Shown one piece after another: positions 53,120-63,600 of a DNA stretch of 64,000 nucleotides. The notes beneath the pieces are model-generated. The model searched no databases. It was not told where the DNA came from and saw only the letters and a program-made list of their open reading frames with translations. Positions within the stretch are counted from its first letter, which is position 1; the number at the start of each line of letters is the position of its first letter. The translations under genes and the position numbers were made by a program. Origin of the DNA: Pseudomonadota bacterium (GTDB lineage: Bacteria; Pseudomonadota; Gammaproteobacteria; Steroidobacterales; JBCBZW01); contig JBCCWS010000006.1 in NCBI GenBank assembly GCA_039193195.1, forward strand, positions 1 through 64,000, read 5' to 3'.

Positions 53120-54193
53120 ATGTCAGCAAACGTCCCAAGCCCTTCCACTCCGGCGCCGCCACGGCCACGCCGCCAGCCGGCGAAACCGACCAACCAACCG
53201 TCAGCAAACCGGCCACCTCCGCCCCTCACGCACCACGACATCATGGCCCTGATGCCGCCGTTCACGCGCGCCGGCGAGGTACTCGATCTGGAGCGCAGCG
53301 ACCGTGCGCGACGCATCCTCACCTTTAAACAAGCGAAGCTCGACGGCGGCGATGCGCATCCCCCACTGACCGCCTCCCTGCGTTTGGAGCTGCCCGCGTT
53401 CGGGCGGCCGCGACGGCTGGTGCGCACCCTCACCGCGCAAGGCTCGGCGGCGACGACGGCGACGATGACGGTCGAGGGCAAGGAACTCGAGACCATGCTC
53501 GGGCACGTGCGCGCGATGTCGCCTGCCAGGCAGATCATCTGTCGCGACGGCATCGTGCTCACCCGCAGCTACCTCGTGTCGCTAGAGGAAGACTCGCCCG
53601 TGCCCACGCTGGTGGCAGCGAACGCCCTCTTCGACAACCTCTCACTGGGCGTTACCAAAGAGCGCGGCGGCGTGGTGTACCCGCTGACGCTGGTGCCCGT
53701 GGATGGCCGCAGGTTGAACCTACCGCAAGACTTTTTCGCTGTGCTGAACCCAAGTTGGCGTCCCCTAAAGCAAGTGGAACGGGGCGGCGCGTGGCTCGGC
53801 GGCGTGCGCCCGCCGCAGCGCGAACCTGATCGCACAACGCGTCTGGAGCAACACTTGGGCCAGGCGATCGCCCATTGCCGAGCGACCTTCGCGAGTGATC
53901 CCCGCCAGTTCCACCGCACCCACCAGCGCGCTCGGTGGCGAGTGGTGGGCCAGCGCATCCTTCCCCTCTGTACTAGTGTGCTCGTGGCAGGTGGTGTCGT
54001 AGGGCTCGCGCTCGCGCTACCTAAGACTGCCCTATGGCACATGGTGATGTCGCAGGTCCCGATCGTTCTAATCTGCGTGATCTCTCTGTTCAAGGAACCG
54101 CCGAAGCTGGAGGTCCCTCCCTTGCCATCCCCACTCGCGCGATCCGCCTGGCCCCACGAAGCTGCGGCGACACACGAGGCTGCGGGTACCTAG
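53120..54193 (+). CDS. Uncharacterised protein with two C-terminal membrane helices
   Basis: 357 residues; I recognise no family. Residues 1-36 are a proline-rich disordered start (PSTPAPPRPRRQPAKPTNQP), the middle (about 40-260) is a soluble mixed domain, and two hydrophobic helices lie near residues 281-300 and 305-322 (VLVAGGVVGLALALP; VMSQVPIVLICVISLF), with a short basic/acidic tail. Such a C-terminal anchor suggests a cytoplasmic domain at the membrane. Shares its stop CTAG with the convergent SnoaL-like gene. Confidence 0.6.
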   Translation: MSANVPSPSTPAPPRPRRQPAKPTNQPSANRPPPPLTHHDIMALMPPFTRAGEVLDLERSDRARRILTFKQAKLDGGDAHPPLTASLRLELPAFGRPRRLVRTLTAQGSAATTATMTVEGKELETMLGHVRAMSPARQIICRDGIVLTRSYLVSLEEDSPVPTLVAANALFDNLSLGVTKERGGVVYPLTLVPVDGRRLNLPQDFFAVLNPSWRPLKQVERGGAWLGGVRPPQREPDRTTRLEQHLGQAIAHCRATFASDPRQFHRTHQRARWRVVGQRILPLCTSVLVAGGVVGLALALPKTALWHMVMSQVPIVLICVISLFKEPPKLEVPPLPSPLARSAWPHEAAATHEAAGT

Positions 54194-54936
54194 AATTTGC
54201 CGCCATTGACGTCCTTGGCCGGGACAGGTTCTCCGTTGTCCCAGTGCTCGACGATCTTGCCGTCGTCGAGGCGGAATATGTCTGCCTGACACATCGCCTG
54301 CCTGCCTAGATCGGCCTTGCAAAGCGTGGCGACGAAGTTGCCCTCGCCCACACAGAGCACGACCTCTTGGTAGCACAGGGCGCGCGCGAGGAACGCATCG
54401 ATGCCGTCCCCGTGCTGGGGATTGTGTTGGCGGAGGTCTTCGGCAACGTAGGGCGCCAATGCCGTTGCAGACGTGTCGGGATTGGCGATCATGCGCTCTA
54501 GCATCGTCATCACTCTTGCCTTGTTGCCGTCGGTCAAGTGGTGGTCGACGGTTTCCGTAGGTCCATCCACCTGCGTACGCCCCGTCGCGCCGGGGCCGCT
54601 GAACGCCGTGATGACATCCCAGTGTTCGATGATCTTGTCGTCGGCGTCGGTATCGAAGAAGTCGGTGGTGACCCACTGGGTATCGCCCATCTTCTGGTAC
54701 GCGTGGAGGAATACGTACTGACCGTCCGTCCAGGCGCGAGGGATCTCGATGTGGCGCTCAGGATTGCGCTTTAGGAACTCGCTGAAGAAGGCGATGAAGC
54801 CCTCGCGTCCGTCAGCGACGCCGGTGCTGTGTTGAGTGTAGCGCTCGCCCGTGTAGGCGTTGACCGCTTGCACCGGATGGCCGTCGCGAATCCCTTCGAG
54901 ATAGAGGCGACGGGCGTGGTCGAGCTTACGGTTCAT
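54190..54936 (-). CDS. Tandem SnoaL/NTF2-like domain protein
   Basis: 248 residues holding two copies of the SnoaL-like cone fold. First copy about 8-120 (YTQHSTGVADGREGFIAFFSEF, DKIIEHWDVI), second about 140-243 (LRQHNPQHGDGIDAFLARAL, DGKIVEHWDNGEPVP). The duplicated K-I-(I/V)-EHWD motif is plain. Family members include polyketide cyclases, dehydratases and many unassigned enzymes. Divergent from an AraC regulator over a spacer with an inverted repeat, so it is probably that regulator's target. Start ATG 54936 with AGGA upstream. Confidence 0.8.
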   Translation of the reverse strand: MNRKLDHARRLYLEGIRDGHPVQAVNAYTGERYTQHSTGVADGREGFIAFFSEFLKRNPERHIEIPRAWTDGQYVFLHAYQKMGDTQWVTTDFFDTDADDKIIEHWDVITAFSGPGATGRTQVDGPTETVDHHLTDGNKARVMTMLERMIANPDTSATALAPYVAEDLRQHNPQHGDGIDAFLARALCYQEVVLCVGEGNFVATLCKADLGRQAMCQADIFRLDDGKIVEHWDNGEPVPAKDVNGGKF

Positions 54937-55014
54937 GTGCGGTGTTTCCTCGGGTCTTCACGAGAGGTCGTTAGTCGAGCACGGGTGGGTCCTGGGAGCA
55001 AAGGTGTACTTAGG

Positions 55015-55035
55015 CCATTTTAGGGTTAAAAATGG
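55015..55035. promoter_or_regulatory. Inverted repeat operator between SnoaL-like and AraC genes
   Basis: CCATTTT (55015-55021) and AAAATGG (55029-55035) form a perfect 7-bp inverted repeat in an AT-rich island of a GC-rich genome. GGCCATTTTA at 55013-55022 recurs directly at 55064-55073, 51 bases on. This arrangement of a palindrome plus a direct repeat in a divergent spacer is what an autoregulated regulator site would look like. Confidence 0.5.
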
Positions 55036-55039
55036 ACAG

Positions 55040-55894
55040 ATGACCCCGAAAACTCACAGATTTGGCCATTTTAATGGTTTGAATTCACCACCTCGTCAGC
55101 TCACCTGGTCGCCGCAGGGGGCCGCGAGGCAGCTCGAGATCCTGGACCGAGCGACCCTGTTCAAACGCATTCCCCGTGCGCTCCTCACCCAACCGGAACG
55201 ATTGGACTTCCAGCTGGTGATCGTCTGCTACAGCGGCGCGGGCGAGCATGCCGTCGACGGGGTGACGGTGCCTGTGGGGCAAGGCGTGGTGCTGCACATT
55301 CAGCCAGGGCAGATCCATCAATGGGCGGGTGGTGCGACCTACGGAGCGTGGCTGATCCTGGCGTATCAGTTGCCGCTCGTGCCGGTGTCGCGCACGGTGG
55401 GGCCTCGCGTCAGACATGTCAGCCAGGGCGCCCTGCGCACGACAAGCAGCCTAGTAAAGCTCATCGGGCAACCGCCTGCTCGGGCGGAGGATCGGCTGGC
55501 GGCGGAGCGTGCCGTCGCCGATCTACTCGCGATCACCCTCCGCCTCACCGCGCCTGACCCACTGCCTGCCGGCCCCTACGCCGCCCTGTACCTGGCCCTT
55601 CGCAATGACGTGGCCACCTGGCCCGATGTGCGCCTCAACCTCTCCCAGCGCGCGGCCCGCCTGGGCTGTAGCAGCCGCACGCTGACCCGCGCGTGTCTGG
55701 CGATATCCGGGCGCACCGCGAAGCAGGAGACCGACGCCTTACTGGCCCTGGAGGCACGGCGCCTACTCGCCGTGCCCGCCTTGTCCGTGACGCAAATCGC
55801 CACCGCTCTAGGCTTCAGCGAAGCCACGAACTTCACCAAGTTCGTTAGGCGTACCACGGGTGCACCACCCGCTACTTGGCGACGTCGAGCCTAG
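55040..55894 (+). CDS. AraC-family transcriptional regulator
   Basis: 284 residues from ATG 55040. An N-terminal cupin-like sensing half (VICYSGAGEHAVDGVTV, QGVVLHIQPGQIHQWAGGATYGAWL) precedes a C-terminal double helix-turn-helix (RAARLGCSSRTLTRACLAI; VTQIATALGFSEATNFTKFVRRTTGAPPATWR). The ATG position is uncertain: a frame from 54935 also exists but overlaps the divergent promoter region, and a TTG start near 55079 is possible. Likely controls the SnoaL-like gene opposite and itself. Confidence 0.82.
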   Translation: MTPKTHRFGHFNGLNSPPRQLTWSPQGAARQLEILDRATLFKRIPRALLTQPERLDFQLVIVCYSGAGEHAVDGVTVPVGQGVVLHIQPGQIHQWAGGATYGAWLILAYQLPLVPVSRTVGPRVRHVSQGALRTTSSLVKLIGQPPARAEDRLAAERAVADLLAITLRLTAPDPLPAGPYAALYLALRNDVATWPDVRLNLSQRAARLGCSSRTLTRACLAISGRTAKQETDALLALEARRLLAVPALSVTQIATALGFSEATNFTKFVRRTTGAPPATWRRRA

Positions 55895-56078
55895 CCGCGG
55901 AGCGCCAAGACATCAACATCTCACCTGTGGAAGACTGACTGCACGACTTTGTCCCCAGTGCCCGATGCAAATACTGAAGACCGATACCCGCCGTCACCTG
56001 ACACGGCTTCTAGCATCGCTGAGGCACCCGCTCAGCAGTCCAGAGCGGACGGACGTCAGCGATGCGGGCACGGCACGC

Positions 56079-56990
56079 TCAGGTGGCCAGCGATCGTCCA
56101 AGGAGCGACAGGGAGAGCACCGATGCGCTGTCGCTGATCGCCGTCGCCTGCCAGTCCGCAGCGGAACGATCGTAGGGGACGATAGCGAGGTCTAGGAGGT
56201 TGCAGGGAGGCAACTGCGAGTCGCGGGCAAGGATGAGCAACAAGGGCTTTCCCATCCCCTCGGCCATGCCCACCTCGTGAAGCACGTTAGCGTTGCTCGT
56301 CGTAAGATCTGCGAGAACGACACCGGACTTGCGCATGAGCAGACCGATCAGCGCCTGATAGTTTTCCCGGGCGAGGCCACCCCAGGCGCGCAGAGCGTGT
56401 AACCCGAGTTCCCTCAGCAAGGGCCGGTAGAAGTCGCTGAAGTAGGTGTCAAAGGGAGGCTGAAAGGGCATAGCGACAAAGGCCGTTCGCGAGGCCATCT
56501 CCGCTGGCGCAATAGCGGCATGTAAGAACTTAAGCCCCGCGGTGTGCAGCTCATCCGCTGACACCCACCCGTTCTCGCAGGGCACCACGGCAGCCGCGAA
56601 CGCATCTAGCGCCCCGTCGGCAACGCCGAGGTTCTTCAGGTGCGCACACGCCGTCTGCTCCGCCTTCGCTGCCGCGTCCGGATCAACGCCCCGAAGGATC
56701 ACGAAGTGGAACGCCGCGGCGGTCATCAACGCTACATCGCAGATCGCCTCCGACGCCTGCGCGACCTGGAACAGCGTCTCCTGCATCACGCGCGGCGTCG
56801 CGTCGGGGGCTGGTGGCTTCGAGGGGAGGATCGGCAGGCAACCGATCTCCTCGAGGAACGCGTTCATCCGACCCGCCAGTACCGGGTAGTGGCCCACGGC
56901 GTGGCGCGCCGGCGCGCCGGACAAGAAGTAGCCGAGCATGCCGCCGTTGTAGCGTATGTAGAGGGAATCCAAATCGTCCCGGAGCTCCAT
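56079..56990 (-). CDS. Unknown protein with 2-deoxyribosyltransferase/TIR-like C-terminal domain
   Basis: 303 residues. Residues about 168-275 read RTAFVAMPFQPPFDTYFSDF ... LADLTTSNANVLHEVGMAEG, the pattern (FVxMPF ... aDLTxxNxNVxyElGxA) of nucleoside 2-deoxyribosyltransferase-like/TIR-like domains. Such domains occur in nucleotide-sensing and anti-phage proteins. The glutamate in LHEVGMA occupies the usual active-site position. Residues 1-160 are alpha-helical with no match I know. It stands alone between spacers, with no obvious partner. Substrate or effector role is unknown. Confidence 0.6.
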   Translation of the reverse strand: MELRDDLDSLYIRYNGGMLGYFLSGAPARHAVGHYPVLAGRMNAFLEEIGCLPILPSKPPAPDATPRVMQETLFQVAQASEAICDVALMTAAAFHFVILRGVDPDAAAKAEQTACAHLKNLGVADGALDAFAAAVVPCENGWVSADELHTAGLKFLHAAIAPAEMASRTAFVAMPFQPPFDTYFSDFYRPLLRELGLHALRAWGGLARENYQALIGLLMRKSGVVLADLTTSNANVLHEVGMAEGMGKPLLLILARDSQLPPCNLLDLAIVPYDRSAADWQATAISDSASVLSLSLLGRSLAT

Positions 56991-57375
56991 TCTGCCTGCC
57001 CTCTCAAGTTGCCATGGCTAGCTGATCCTAGCCGGACTGAGGGGCGCTTCCGATCTTCGGGGCCGCGCCCGCAGCACCCTCGCTCACCGAGCCCGGCCTC
57101 GACGTGGCGCGGATCGCTATCGCGAGCTTGCTTTACTGAGCTCGCGACTAAGGTTGCTAGGGGCATTGCACGCCGGCGCTGTCGATCTCCGCGACAAGCG
57201 CTCGTTCGGCGCGACTCGTCCGCAACTAGCGTGTGAAACGGCGGTTGCCGCCCCCGCCCAACGTGCCACGTGCTCCTGCCGGTGTACCCGCGCCTTCGGG
57301 AGTAGGCGCCTGCCCAGCCGACGTACACCAGCTGGCGAGATCGCGCCCAATGAGTGGCCTCGACCCCGCGCGACC
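56991..57375. other. Intergenic stretch, 385 bases
   Basis: No gene supported. Two perfect hairpins are present: GGCTAG/CTAGCC at 57016-57033 and CGCGAGCT/AGCTCGCG at 57121-57146 with a 10-base loop; neither is followed by a T-run. A minus-strand frame near 57240-57360 contains a short LASW...GNRRFTR pattern loosely like an IS110 transposase end, too weak to call. Confidence 0.5.
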
Positions 57376-59601
57376 CTACGCTTTGAGTTGATCGCCGATC
57401 GGCAACCTACGCAGTCGCTTACCTGTAGCAGCATAGATCGCATTGGTCAGGGCGGGCGCAGCGCTCGGCAACCCCATCTCCCCGGCTCCGGTGGGCGTGT
57501 CGTCGTAGTTGAGCACGTGCGCCTCGAAGCGAGCCGGGAACGCCGCGATCTGGGCCAGGGGGTAGTCGTGGAAGTTGCTCTGCTCGATCTGCCCGTCGCG
57601 TACGGTGATCTCCAGGCCTAGCGCCGTGCTCAACCCATCCACCGTACCCCCCTGGAGCTGCGCCTCGACCGCATTCGGGTGAACCGCGAAGCCGACATCC
57701 ATCGCCGCGACGATGCACTCGATCGCGAGATCACCGGTGCTGGAGACGCTAACCTCGATGGCGTGTGCCGCGTAACCACCGAAGGTGAAATGGGTCGCGA
57801 TACCGACGCCGCGCCCGGCGCCTCGCGCCCGCCCGTAATCGATGCGCTCAGCAACGAATCGGGTGAGCCTGGCAAGGCGCCCCGGATTGAAGGTAGGCCC
57901 GCCGTGGTTAGCACAAGGCAGCTCGCGAGGCTCGCCGAGCAAACGTAGCCTCAGGGCGAGCGGGTCCTCCCCGATCTCATGGGCGAGCTCATCCAGGAAG
58001 CTCTGTACGACAAACGCATTCGCCGTGTGGGCCGGCGCACGCCAGGATCCTCGCGGTACGCCGATCGTGTTGTGGTGATACTCGAGCTGGAGGTTCGGCA
58101 CGATGTGACGGGGGAAGTCATCGGAGTACAGCTCCGCTTGCCAAAGGCGCTCATCAGGCATATCGGGGCGCCGGTAGTACTTCGAGGCGCTGACCAAGCG
58201 ATGGGCCCAGGCGGTGACCGCGCCGCGCTCGTCGAGCCCGACCTTCAATTCGTGGGTGCCCGCCGGTCGGTAGAAGTCATTCTTGATGTCGTCCTCGCGG
58301 GTCCACTGCAGCTTGATCGGCCACCCCGTGCGTTTGGAGATCATGGCCGCTTCAGCCACGTAGTCGTTGGTCAGGCGTCGTCCGAAGCCGCCGCCCACGC
58401 GGGGGAACTCCACGTGGATCTGATCTCGCTCGAGCCCCGTCACCGCGGCGGCGGCGCGCGAGGCACCGCTCGGTGACTGCGTTGGCGCGATGATATGACA
58501 GCGATCCTCCTGCACGTGGGCGAAGGCGTTCTGTGGCTCGAGCGGCGCATGGCTCACGAAGGGCACTTGGTAGCGCCGCACCAGCTGCGTGCTCGCCGCG
58601 GCGAAGGCTTGTTCGAAATGGCCGTCGTCGAGGGCGAGCTGACCTCGGGTGGCAAGCATGCGATCGTTCTCTGCCCAGAACCGTTCTGAGCTATCTTGCG
58701 CACTAGGTCCGGGCTCCCATTCAACACGGACCGCGGCCCTTCCCTTGATAGCCGCCCAGGTAGACTCGGCCACCACGGCAACGCCGCTCGCGAGGATCTC
58801 GTAAGGCTCGCCCATGGCGGGCCCTTCGATCTCGAACACGTCCAGCACACCGCGCACCTGACGTGCTGCCGTGTCGTCGAAGGACCGCACACTGCCGTTG
58901 AGCCAAGGGCTTCGTGCGATCACCGCGTAGCGCATGCCGGCGACCCGCGTGTCGACCCCGTAGCGGGCCTGACCGGTGACGATCTCCCGCGTCTGCACGT
59001 TGTGCTGACGCTTGCCGATGATGCGGTACTCGTCGGGCGACTTGAGCTCAGCGGGCGCCTTGGCCTCCGGCAACTCGGCGGCGTCCGCGACCAGCGCGGC
59101 GTAAGGTAAGGACGTATCGAGGCGCTCGCAAACCACGATTCCATCCTCGGTGTGACACTCGGCAACGGGGACGCCCAGGCGGGCAGCACCAGCCCGCACG
59201 AGTCGTTCTCGTGCCGCCGCACCTATCTTTTTCATTAGCTCGAGGTTCGCCGTAAGACCGGTGCTGCCGCCCACGCCTTGGACGCCGTACTTCCAAGTGA
59301 ATCCATCGTTAGTGCGCACCAGACCCAACGGCATCGGCGTCACCTCGACCTGCGCCCAGGGTACATCCAGCTCCTCAGCCACGACCATCGGCAATGCCGT
59401 GCGCACCCCCTGACCGATCTCCGGTTGGGACGACCCGATGCGCACGCGGTTGTCCCGGCCGATCTCGACAAAGAAGCCTAGCTGCCGCGCATCGTGCGCA
59501 TCCCCGAGCACCGGTATGCCGAGCACGAGTGCCCCGCTCGCGCTGGCCCCAGCGATGAGAAACGCTCGGCGCGTCAATATGGGCGAGTGATCAAGGGCCA
59601 T
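57376..59601 (-). CDS. Molybdopterin subunit of xanthine-dehydrogenase-family hydroxylase (IorB-like)
   Basis: 741 residues. A twin-arginine signal ([20 protein letters not shown]) sends the folded cofactor protein to the periplasm. Body has the aldehyde oxidase/xanthine dehydrogenase molybdenum-binding halves: [60 protein letters not shown] and [20 protein letters not shown] with the catalytic glutamate in the GAGEMG string. Resembles isoquinoline 1-oxidoreductase beta subunits; the true substrate is unknown. Start overlaps the iron-sulfur subunit by 11 bases. No cytochrome partner or cofactor insertase is adjacent. Confidence 0.9.
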   Translation of the reverse strand: MALDHSPILTRRAFLIAGASASGALVLGIPVLGDAHDARQLGFFVEIGRDNRVRIGSSQPEIGQGVRTALPMVVAEELDVPWAQVEVTPMPLGLVRTNDGFTWKYGVQGVGGSTGLTANLELMKKIGAAARERLVRAGAARLGVPVAECHTEDGIVVCERLDTSLPYAALVADAAELPEAKAPAELKSPDEYRIIGKRQHNVQTREIVTGQARYGVDTRVAGMRYAVIARSPWLNGSVRSFDDTAARQVRGVLDVFEIEGPAMGEPYEILASGVAVVAESTWAAIKGRAAVRVEWEPGPSAQDSSERFWAENDRMLATRGQLALDDGHFEQAFAAASTQLVRRYQVPFVSHAPLEPQNAFAHVQEDRCHIIAPTQSPSGASRAAAAVTGLERDQIHVEFPRVGGGFGRRLTNDYVAEAAMISKRTGWPIKLQWTREDDIKNDFYRPAGTHELKVGLDERGAVTAWAHRLVSASKYYRRPDMPDERLWQAELYSDDFPRHIVPNLQLEYHHNTIGVPRGSWRAPAHTANAFVVQSFLDELAHEIGEDPLALRLRLLGEPRELPCANHGGPTFNPGRLARLTRFVAERIDYGRARGAGRGVGIATHFTFGGYAAHAIEVSVSSTGDLAIECIVAAMDVGFAVHPNAVEAQLQGGTVDGLSTALGLEITVRDGQIEQSNFHDYPLAQIAAFPARFEAHVLNYDDTPTGAGEMGLPSAAPALTNAIYAATGKRLRRLPIGDQLKA

Positions 59602-60106
59602 CGGTCGTCTCCGCTGGTCGAGCAGCAGCGGGGGACCGTTCAGTCTCTGCCGCCATCAGGGCAGCAGCTCGATGAATGCCCTCGCGGATGCGCGGATAGG
59701 TGCCGCAGCGACATCGATTGGTGAAGTGGCGATCGATGTCGCCATCGGTGGGCGTCGGCCACCTCGCGAGAAAGTCCGCCGCCGCCATGATCTGACCTGC
59801 CTGGCAATAGCCGCACTGAGGCACGTCCAAGGTCAGCCACGCCTCCTGCACGGGGTGAAGTGCGCCTTCCTTGGGGGCCAGGCCTTCAATAGTGGTCACG
59901 GCGCTACCTGCCACCTCGCTCACCGGCACCGTGCAGGCCCGCTGCGCCCGTCCGTCGAGATGGACCGTGCAGGCACCGCACTGCCCGATGCCGCAGCCAA
60001 ATTTAGTGCCCGTGAGCCCCAGGGAGTCCCGCAAGACCCACAGCAACGGCGTGTCGCCGTCCCCGCTGAAGGTGATTGGAACGCGGTTGACGGTGAACGC
60101 AATCAT
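59591..60106 (-). CDS. [2Fe-2S] subunit of xanthine-dehydrogenase-family hydroxylase (IorA-like)
   Basis: 171 residues from ATG 60106 with GGAGG upstream. The plant-type ferredoxin cluster motif [16 protein letters not shown] with a fourth Cys in RACTVP, then the second cluster in [10 protein letters not shown] and [15 protein letters not shown]. Electron-transfer partner of the molybdopterin subunit downstream. The open frame upstream to 60160 is not needed. Confidence 0.92.
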   Translation of the reverse strand: MIAFTVNRVPITFSGDGDTPLLWVLRDSLGLTGTKFGCGIGQCGACTVHLDGRAQRACTVPVSEVAGSAVTTIEGLAPKEGALHPVQEAWLTLDVPQCGYCQAGQIMAAADFLARWPTPTDGDIDRHFTNRCRCGTYPRIREGIHRAAALMAAETERSPAAARPAETTDGP

Positions 60107-60625
60107 CGGTGAGCCTCCGAGGCGACGCTGACGCAACCTGGTGTTGGACTTGCCCCTCAAGTGCCTGGTTCGCTTCCATTCACCCGCTTCGGCGTGCGTC
60201 AGTTGCCGCTTGGCCCGTCCGCTGCCGCGGTTAACCTGGTTGCTTAACGAGGCTAGCGCGAGGCTGAAGGAGGAGGGGTAGAGAAACCAACCACTGGCTT
60301 GCGCGCTAGATGCGCCGGATCAAGCTCATCCAAGCGCTTGCATTAGACGTCCTCGCTCATAGAACACGTGCACTGGGCGCCGGGGATCAGAACACACGCC
60401 GGTGATCTGACTCACATCTTCACTACTCTCGTAGGTGATCTCCATTGCCCTCACCATCGGAGTGCTTCTGCAGAAGAGCGCGTGTTTGCGCAGGGCCGAG
60501 GTACATGCCAACCGTGTATGAGATTGGATTCGAGGCCATCGCAGTTGGAGTCCAAGGCTCACGAGAGTTCCCAGACCCAGCAAACCCCACATCTTGGACT
60601 AGCCGGCTCTGCCTACCAAGCAGAG
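60107..60625. other. Intergenic stretch, 519 bases
   Basis: Holds the upstream region of the hydroxylase genes and the 3' flank of the caspase gene. No gene is convincing. A 43-codon minus-strand frame at 60326-60457 (ending HVFYERGRLMQALG) has no recognisable match. An imperfect hairpin lies at about 60308-60350. Base composition falls toward the caspase gene. Confidence 0.4.
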
Positions 60626-63600
60626 TCAGCGCTCCCTGCTTGCTGCAGCTGCTTGAGCTCCAGTGCGCACCAACGTCTCCCCCTGACCCAAACGGGAGAA
60701 GTCGAATACGATCGGTTGCTGATCGCGCCAGTCAATCGTATCCACACGCGCACCGGGAAGAGGAGTCGGCGGATCATTCCCCTCCTCCCCAGCCATCTCG
60801 ACTCCACGACCGGCTACCCCCGTTTGCGTAGTTGGGTCACTCAGTAAACGGGGAACGCGTGTCACCGGATACTGGAGCCACTCCTGCACCACGATGCGTC
60901 CATCCACAGGGCGATAATCCGCAGCTCCCTCCTGCAGGCCCTCCTTGATGAGGGAGTAGGTGAGCAATCCGTGCTCCAGGTCATCTGCCTCAATAGCTAC
61001 CTGATCTTGCTGAGCAGCTGCCAGCACGCGCATGCCCTTATCGTAGGACAATTGCCCAAGCCCCTGACTGCCCAAAGGGCCGGGCTTGAAGCGCTCTTGC
61101 TCCACAACGCGAGCAGAGTAGCAAGCGTCTACGACCAGCAGCATCTCCCCGGCATCTACATCTCCAAGCCATAGGGTCAAGTCGGCGCTGGAGATGGCCT
61201 GCGGGCGGAGGTCAGCTAGGCTCCGGCTGGAATCGTCACCAACGTTGCTCGGTATCAAGTAGAGCTCACCGTCTTCATCAGCGTAGCCATGGCCGGAGTA
61301 GGTAATCACAACAAGGTCGTCGGGGGAGGCACGGCGCAGACCTTCGGCACCTGACACACCCCTCAGCCGATCGCGCGCACGCGCGTCCCCGGACAAGGCC
61401 CGCAAGGCGTCTCGCACCTTTTCCTTTGTCGCATCAGCTGCTCCGTTCACTTTTGAAACAAGGGAGACGCTTACTGCCTCGTCGAACGCTCCACTCTTGC
61501 GAGCTGCCTCTCTCAGGCCCCTCAGCGCCAAATCCGCATCGTTGGCGGCGTGCTTCAAGCGCAGCCCCGAGTGTTCGCTATCCGACACTCCGATCGAAAT
61601 CACGAATAGTCGCCTAATGCCTGACGAGCGTGCCTTCGGTAGAGCAAGCCTAGCCTTCGCAGACACGCTCTTAACGTTGTCTGAATTCAGCGCGTACGCG
61701 CTGAATTCGACAGACGCCCCCTCCACCGACGCGGTTGGAAGCTCCACCTGAAACTCCTGCGTATAATTTCCCTTGGCATCAAAGTCAAGGTTGCCCAGGC
61801 CTGCGGGTGCGTATGCGACAAGTCGATGATCACGAAACAGGCGCAGTGCAGCACCACCTGATCGATACTCCCTCCCTCCCACGACTGTACTCGCCTCACG
61901 TACGCTAACCTTGATTCTCGCCTTGCCTTGCCCGATCACGACTGCCTCGTCGATAGTGACCACTGGCAAGGCGCGATTGCGATTGTGCAATGGCGGCACT
62001 GCCACTAAAGACTCGCCAGCGACCAACTTCGGGAGAAGCTGAGGTTCATAGTACTCCCGCATATACAGCTCTAGCGGCCGTGAGCGGAGCGGCTCGTCGC
62101 TGAGTACCCAATGAACTTCCTCGATATCTTCCAGCCACCTAGAATCAAAGTGTCCTTCGGGTGTCACCGCCAGCCAATCCTCATCGTTTGGCACGACCAC
62201 GCTACCGAGCTCCATATCCGCGTCCACATCGAACACTCTTATGCGGTTCTCTGCACCGCCGAGTGCCAGCAGACGACCAGTCGCGCTGTAGGAGAGATTT
62301 CCCCAGAAATCCGTGTACTGGGTTGAGCGACGCACCGAATCCGAATCTAAGTCCCAATGCTGAAGAGATCGACTAGTCGTGATCGTGAGCACGTTGCTGG
62401 TTGGTCTAAAGATGAAATCGCTAAGTGACGCATCTCCCACTGGCAACTCCCAGCGCATCCGACCAGAAGCCAACTCCCATACTTTGATACTCTGTTCTTC
62501 TACAATCGCTAGTGAACCACTGTCCCCGCTGAACACCAGCTTATTGCTAGCGTAGCCAAGTTCTCCGCCCTTAACACTCTTGGAGAAGAGCTCGCGCCAG
62601 CTACTAGTGTCGAGCACGACAACACGGCTCTCTGCGCCACGCCGAAACGGGTTGAAGCCCCCCGGGCTCTCCCGCATACCGAGGCGACGCCCGTCGGGGC
62701 TGAACGCAGCAGAGAATACGTCTTTGCGCTCCAGTAGGACTGCCCCGGTGAGCGGATCAACGACACGGAATTGGTTCTGCTCCTGCTCGTTGGTGAACAG
62801 CGCAAGCAGCCCCCCACTGCGACTGAACTGGCCGGCAGCATAGGCCGCCTCCGGCTTTGACCTCGAAGCGCTCTCGAGAGGAAACTCCTGGGTAACGCGA
62901 CCTGAATCGAGCTCGCTTACCACTACCTTGGAAGACCCGCCCTTGCTCTGCACCTCCGCCAACAAACGTGCGTCGGAACTCACTGGCGAATAATTGAAGA
63001 ACGAGCTTACCTGCGACACCCGACGCGGAGGCAAGCCGCTACGCAAATCCCATACTGCGGTGCCCCCAGTTAGCGTTGCGGTGATCAGCGTACTATCGTC
63101 GTCACCGAACACCGGCACCGACCCCATCGGCAGCGGCACGGGGAATCCAAACGAGAGATCCCGTTTGGAGACAGCGAGGGAAGAAACACGTTCTCCCTCG
63201 CGGGCGTGCCAACGGGAAACCGTTTTGAAGTCCTCGACCATGTCTAGGGTAGAGCCATCACGGCTAAACTTCACGGGGGCATTTAGCATCGCGTACTGTG
63301 ACGCTTCGCGGAGAGCGGCCAACACGCCGCCTTTTCCTTCCTCTCCCACCGCATCGACAGGACTATTGTCCTCCTCAATAATCCCGCCGACTTCATACAG
63401 TGGAGTTCCGCCCTCAAGAAGCGATAGTACCGAGACCTTGCCATCTCCACGACCATACGCTAGCAACTCTCCGTCCGGCGAGAGTGCGATACTGCGAATT
63501 CCCCCCAGCAGTAGGGCACCGAAGCCGCCGTCCAAGACCTGCTTCGCTCGCTGCCCGAGATCGCATACCCCCGCCACCTGGTTGCGCCCCTCAATCGCCG

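Noticed and set aside
57180-57370. Minus-strand frame with LASW...GNRRFTR, loosely like the C-terminus of an IS110-type transposase
   Set aside because: Only a few scattered residues agree, the frame is short and stopped, and no inverted repeats or other transposase parts are nearby.
60307-60352. Imperfect palindrome with CTAGATGC and GCATTAG arms, reminiscent of an integron attC site
   Set aside because: The essential core triplets (AAC / GTT) are not present at the ends, no integrase or second copy is visible, and the stem is short and broken.
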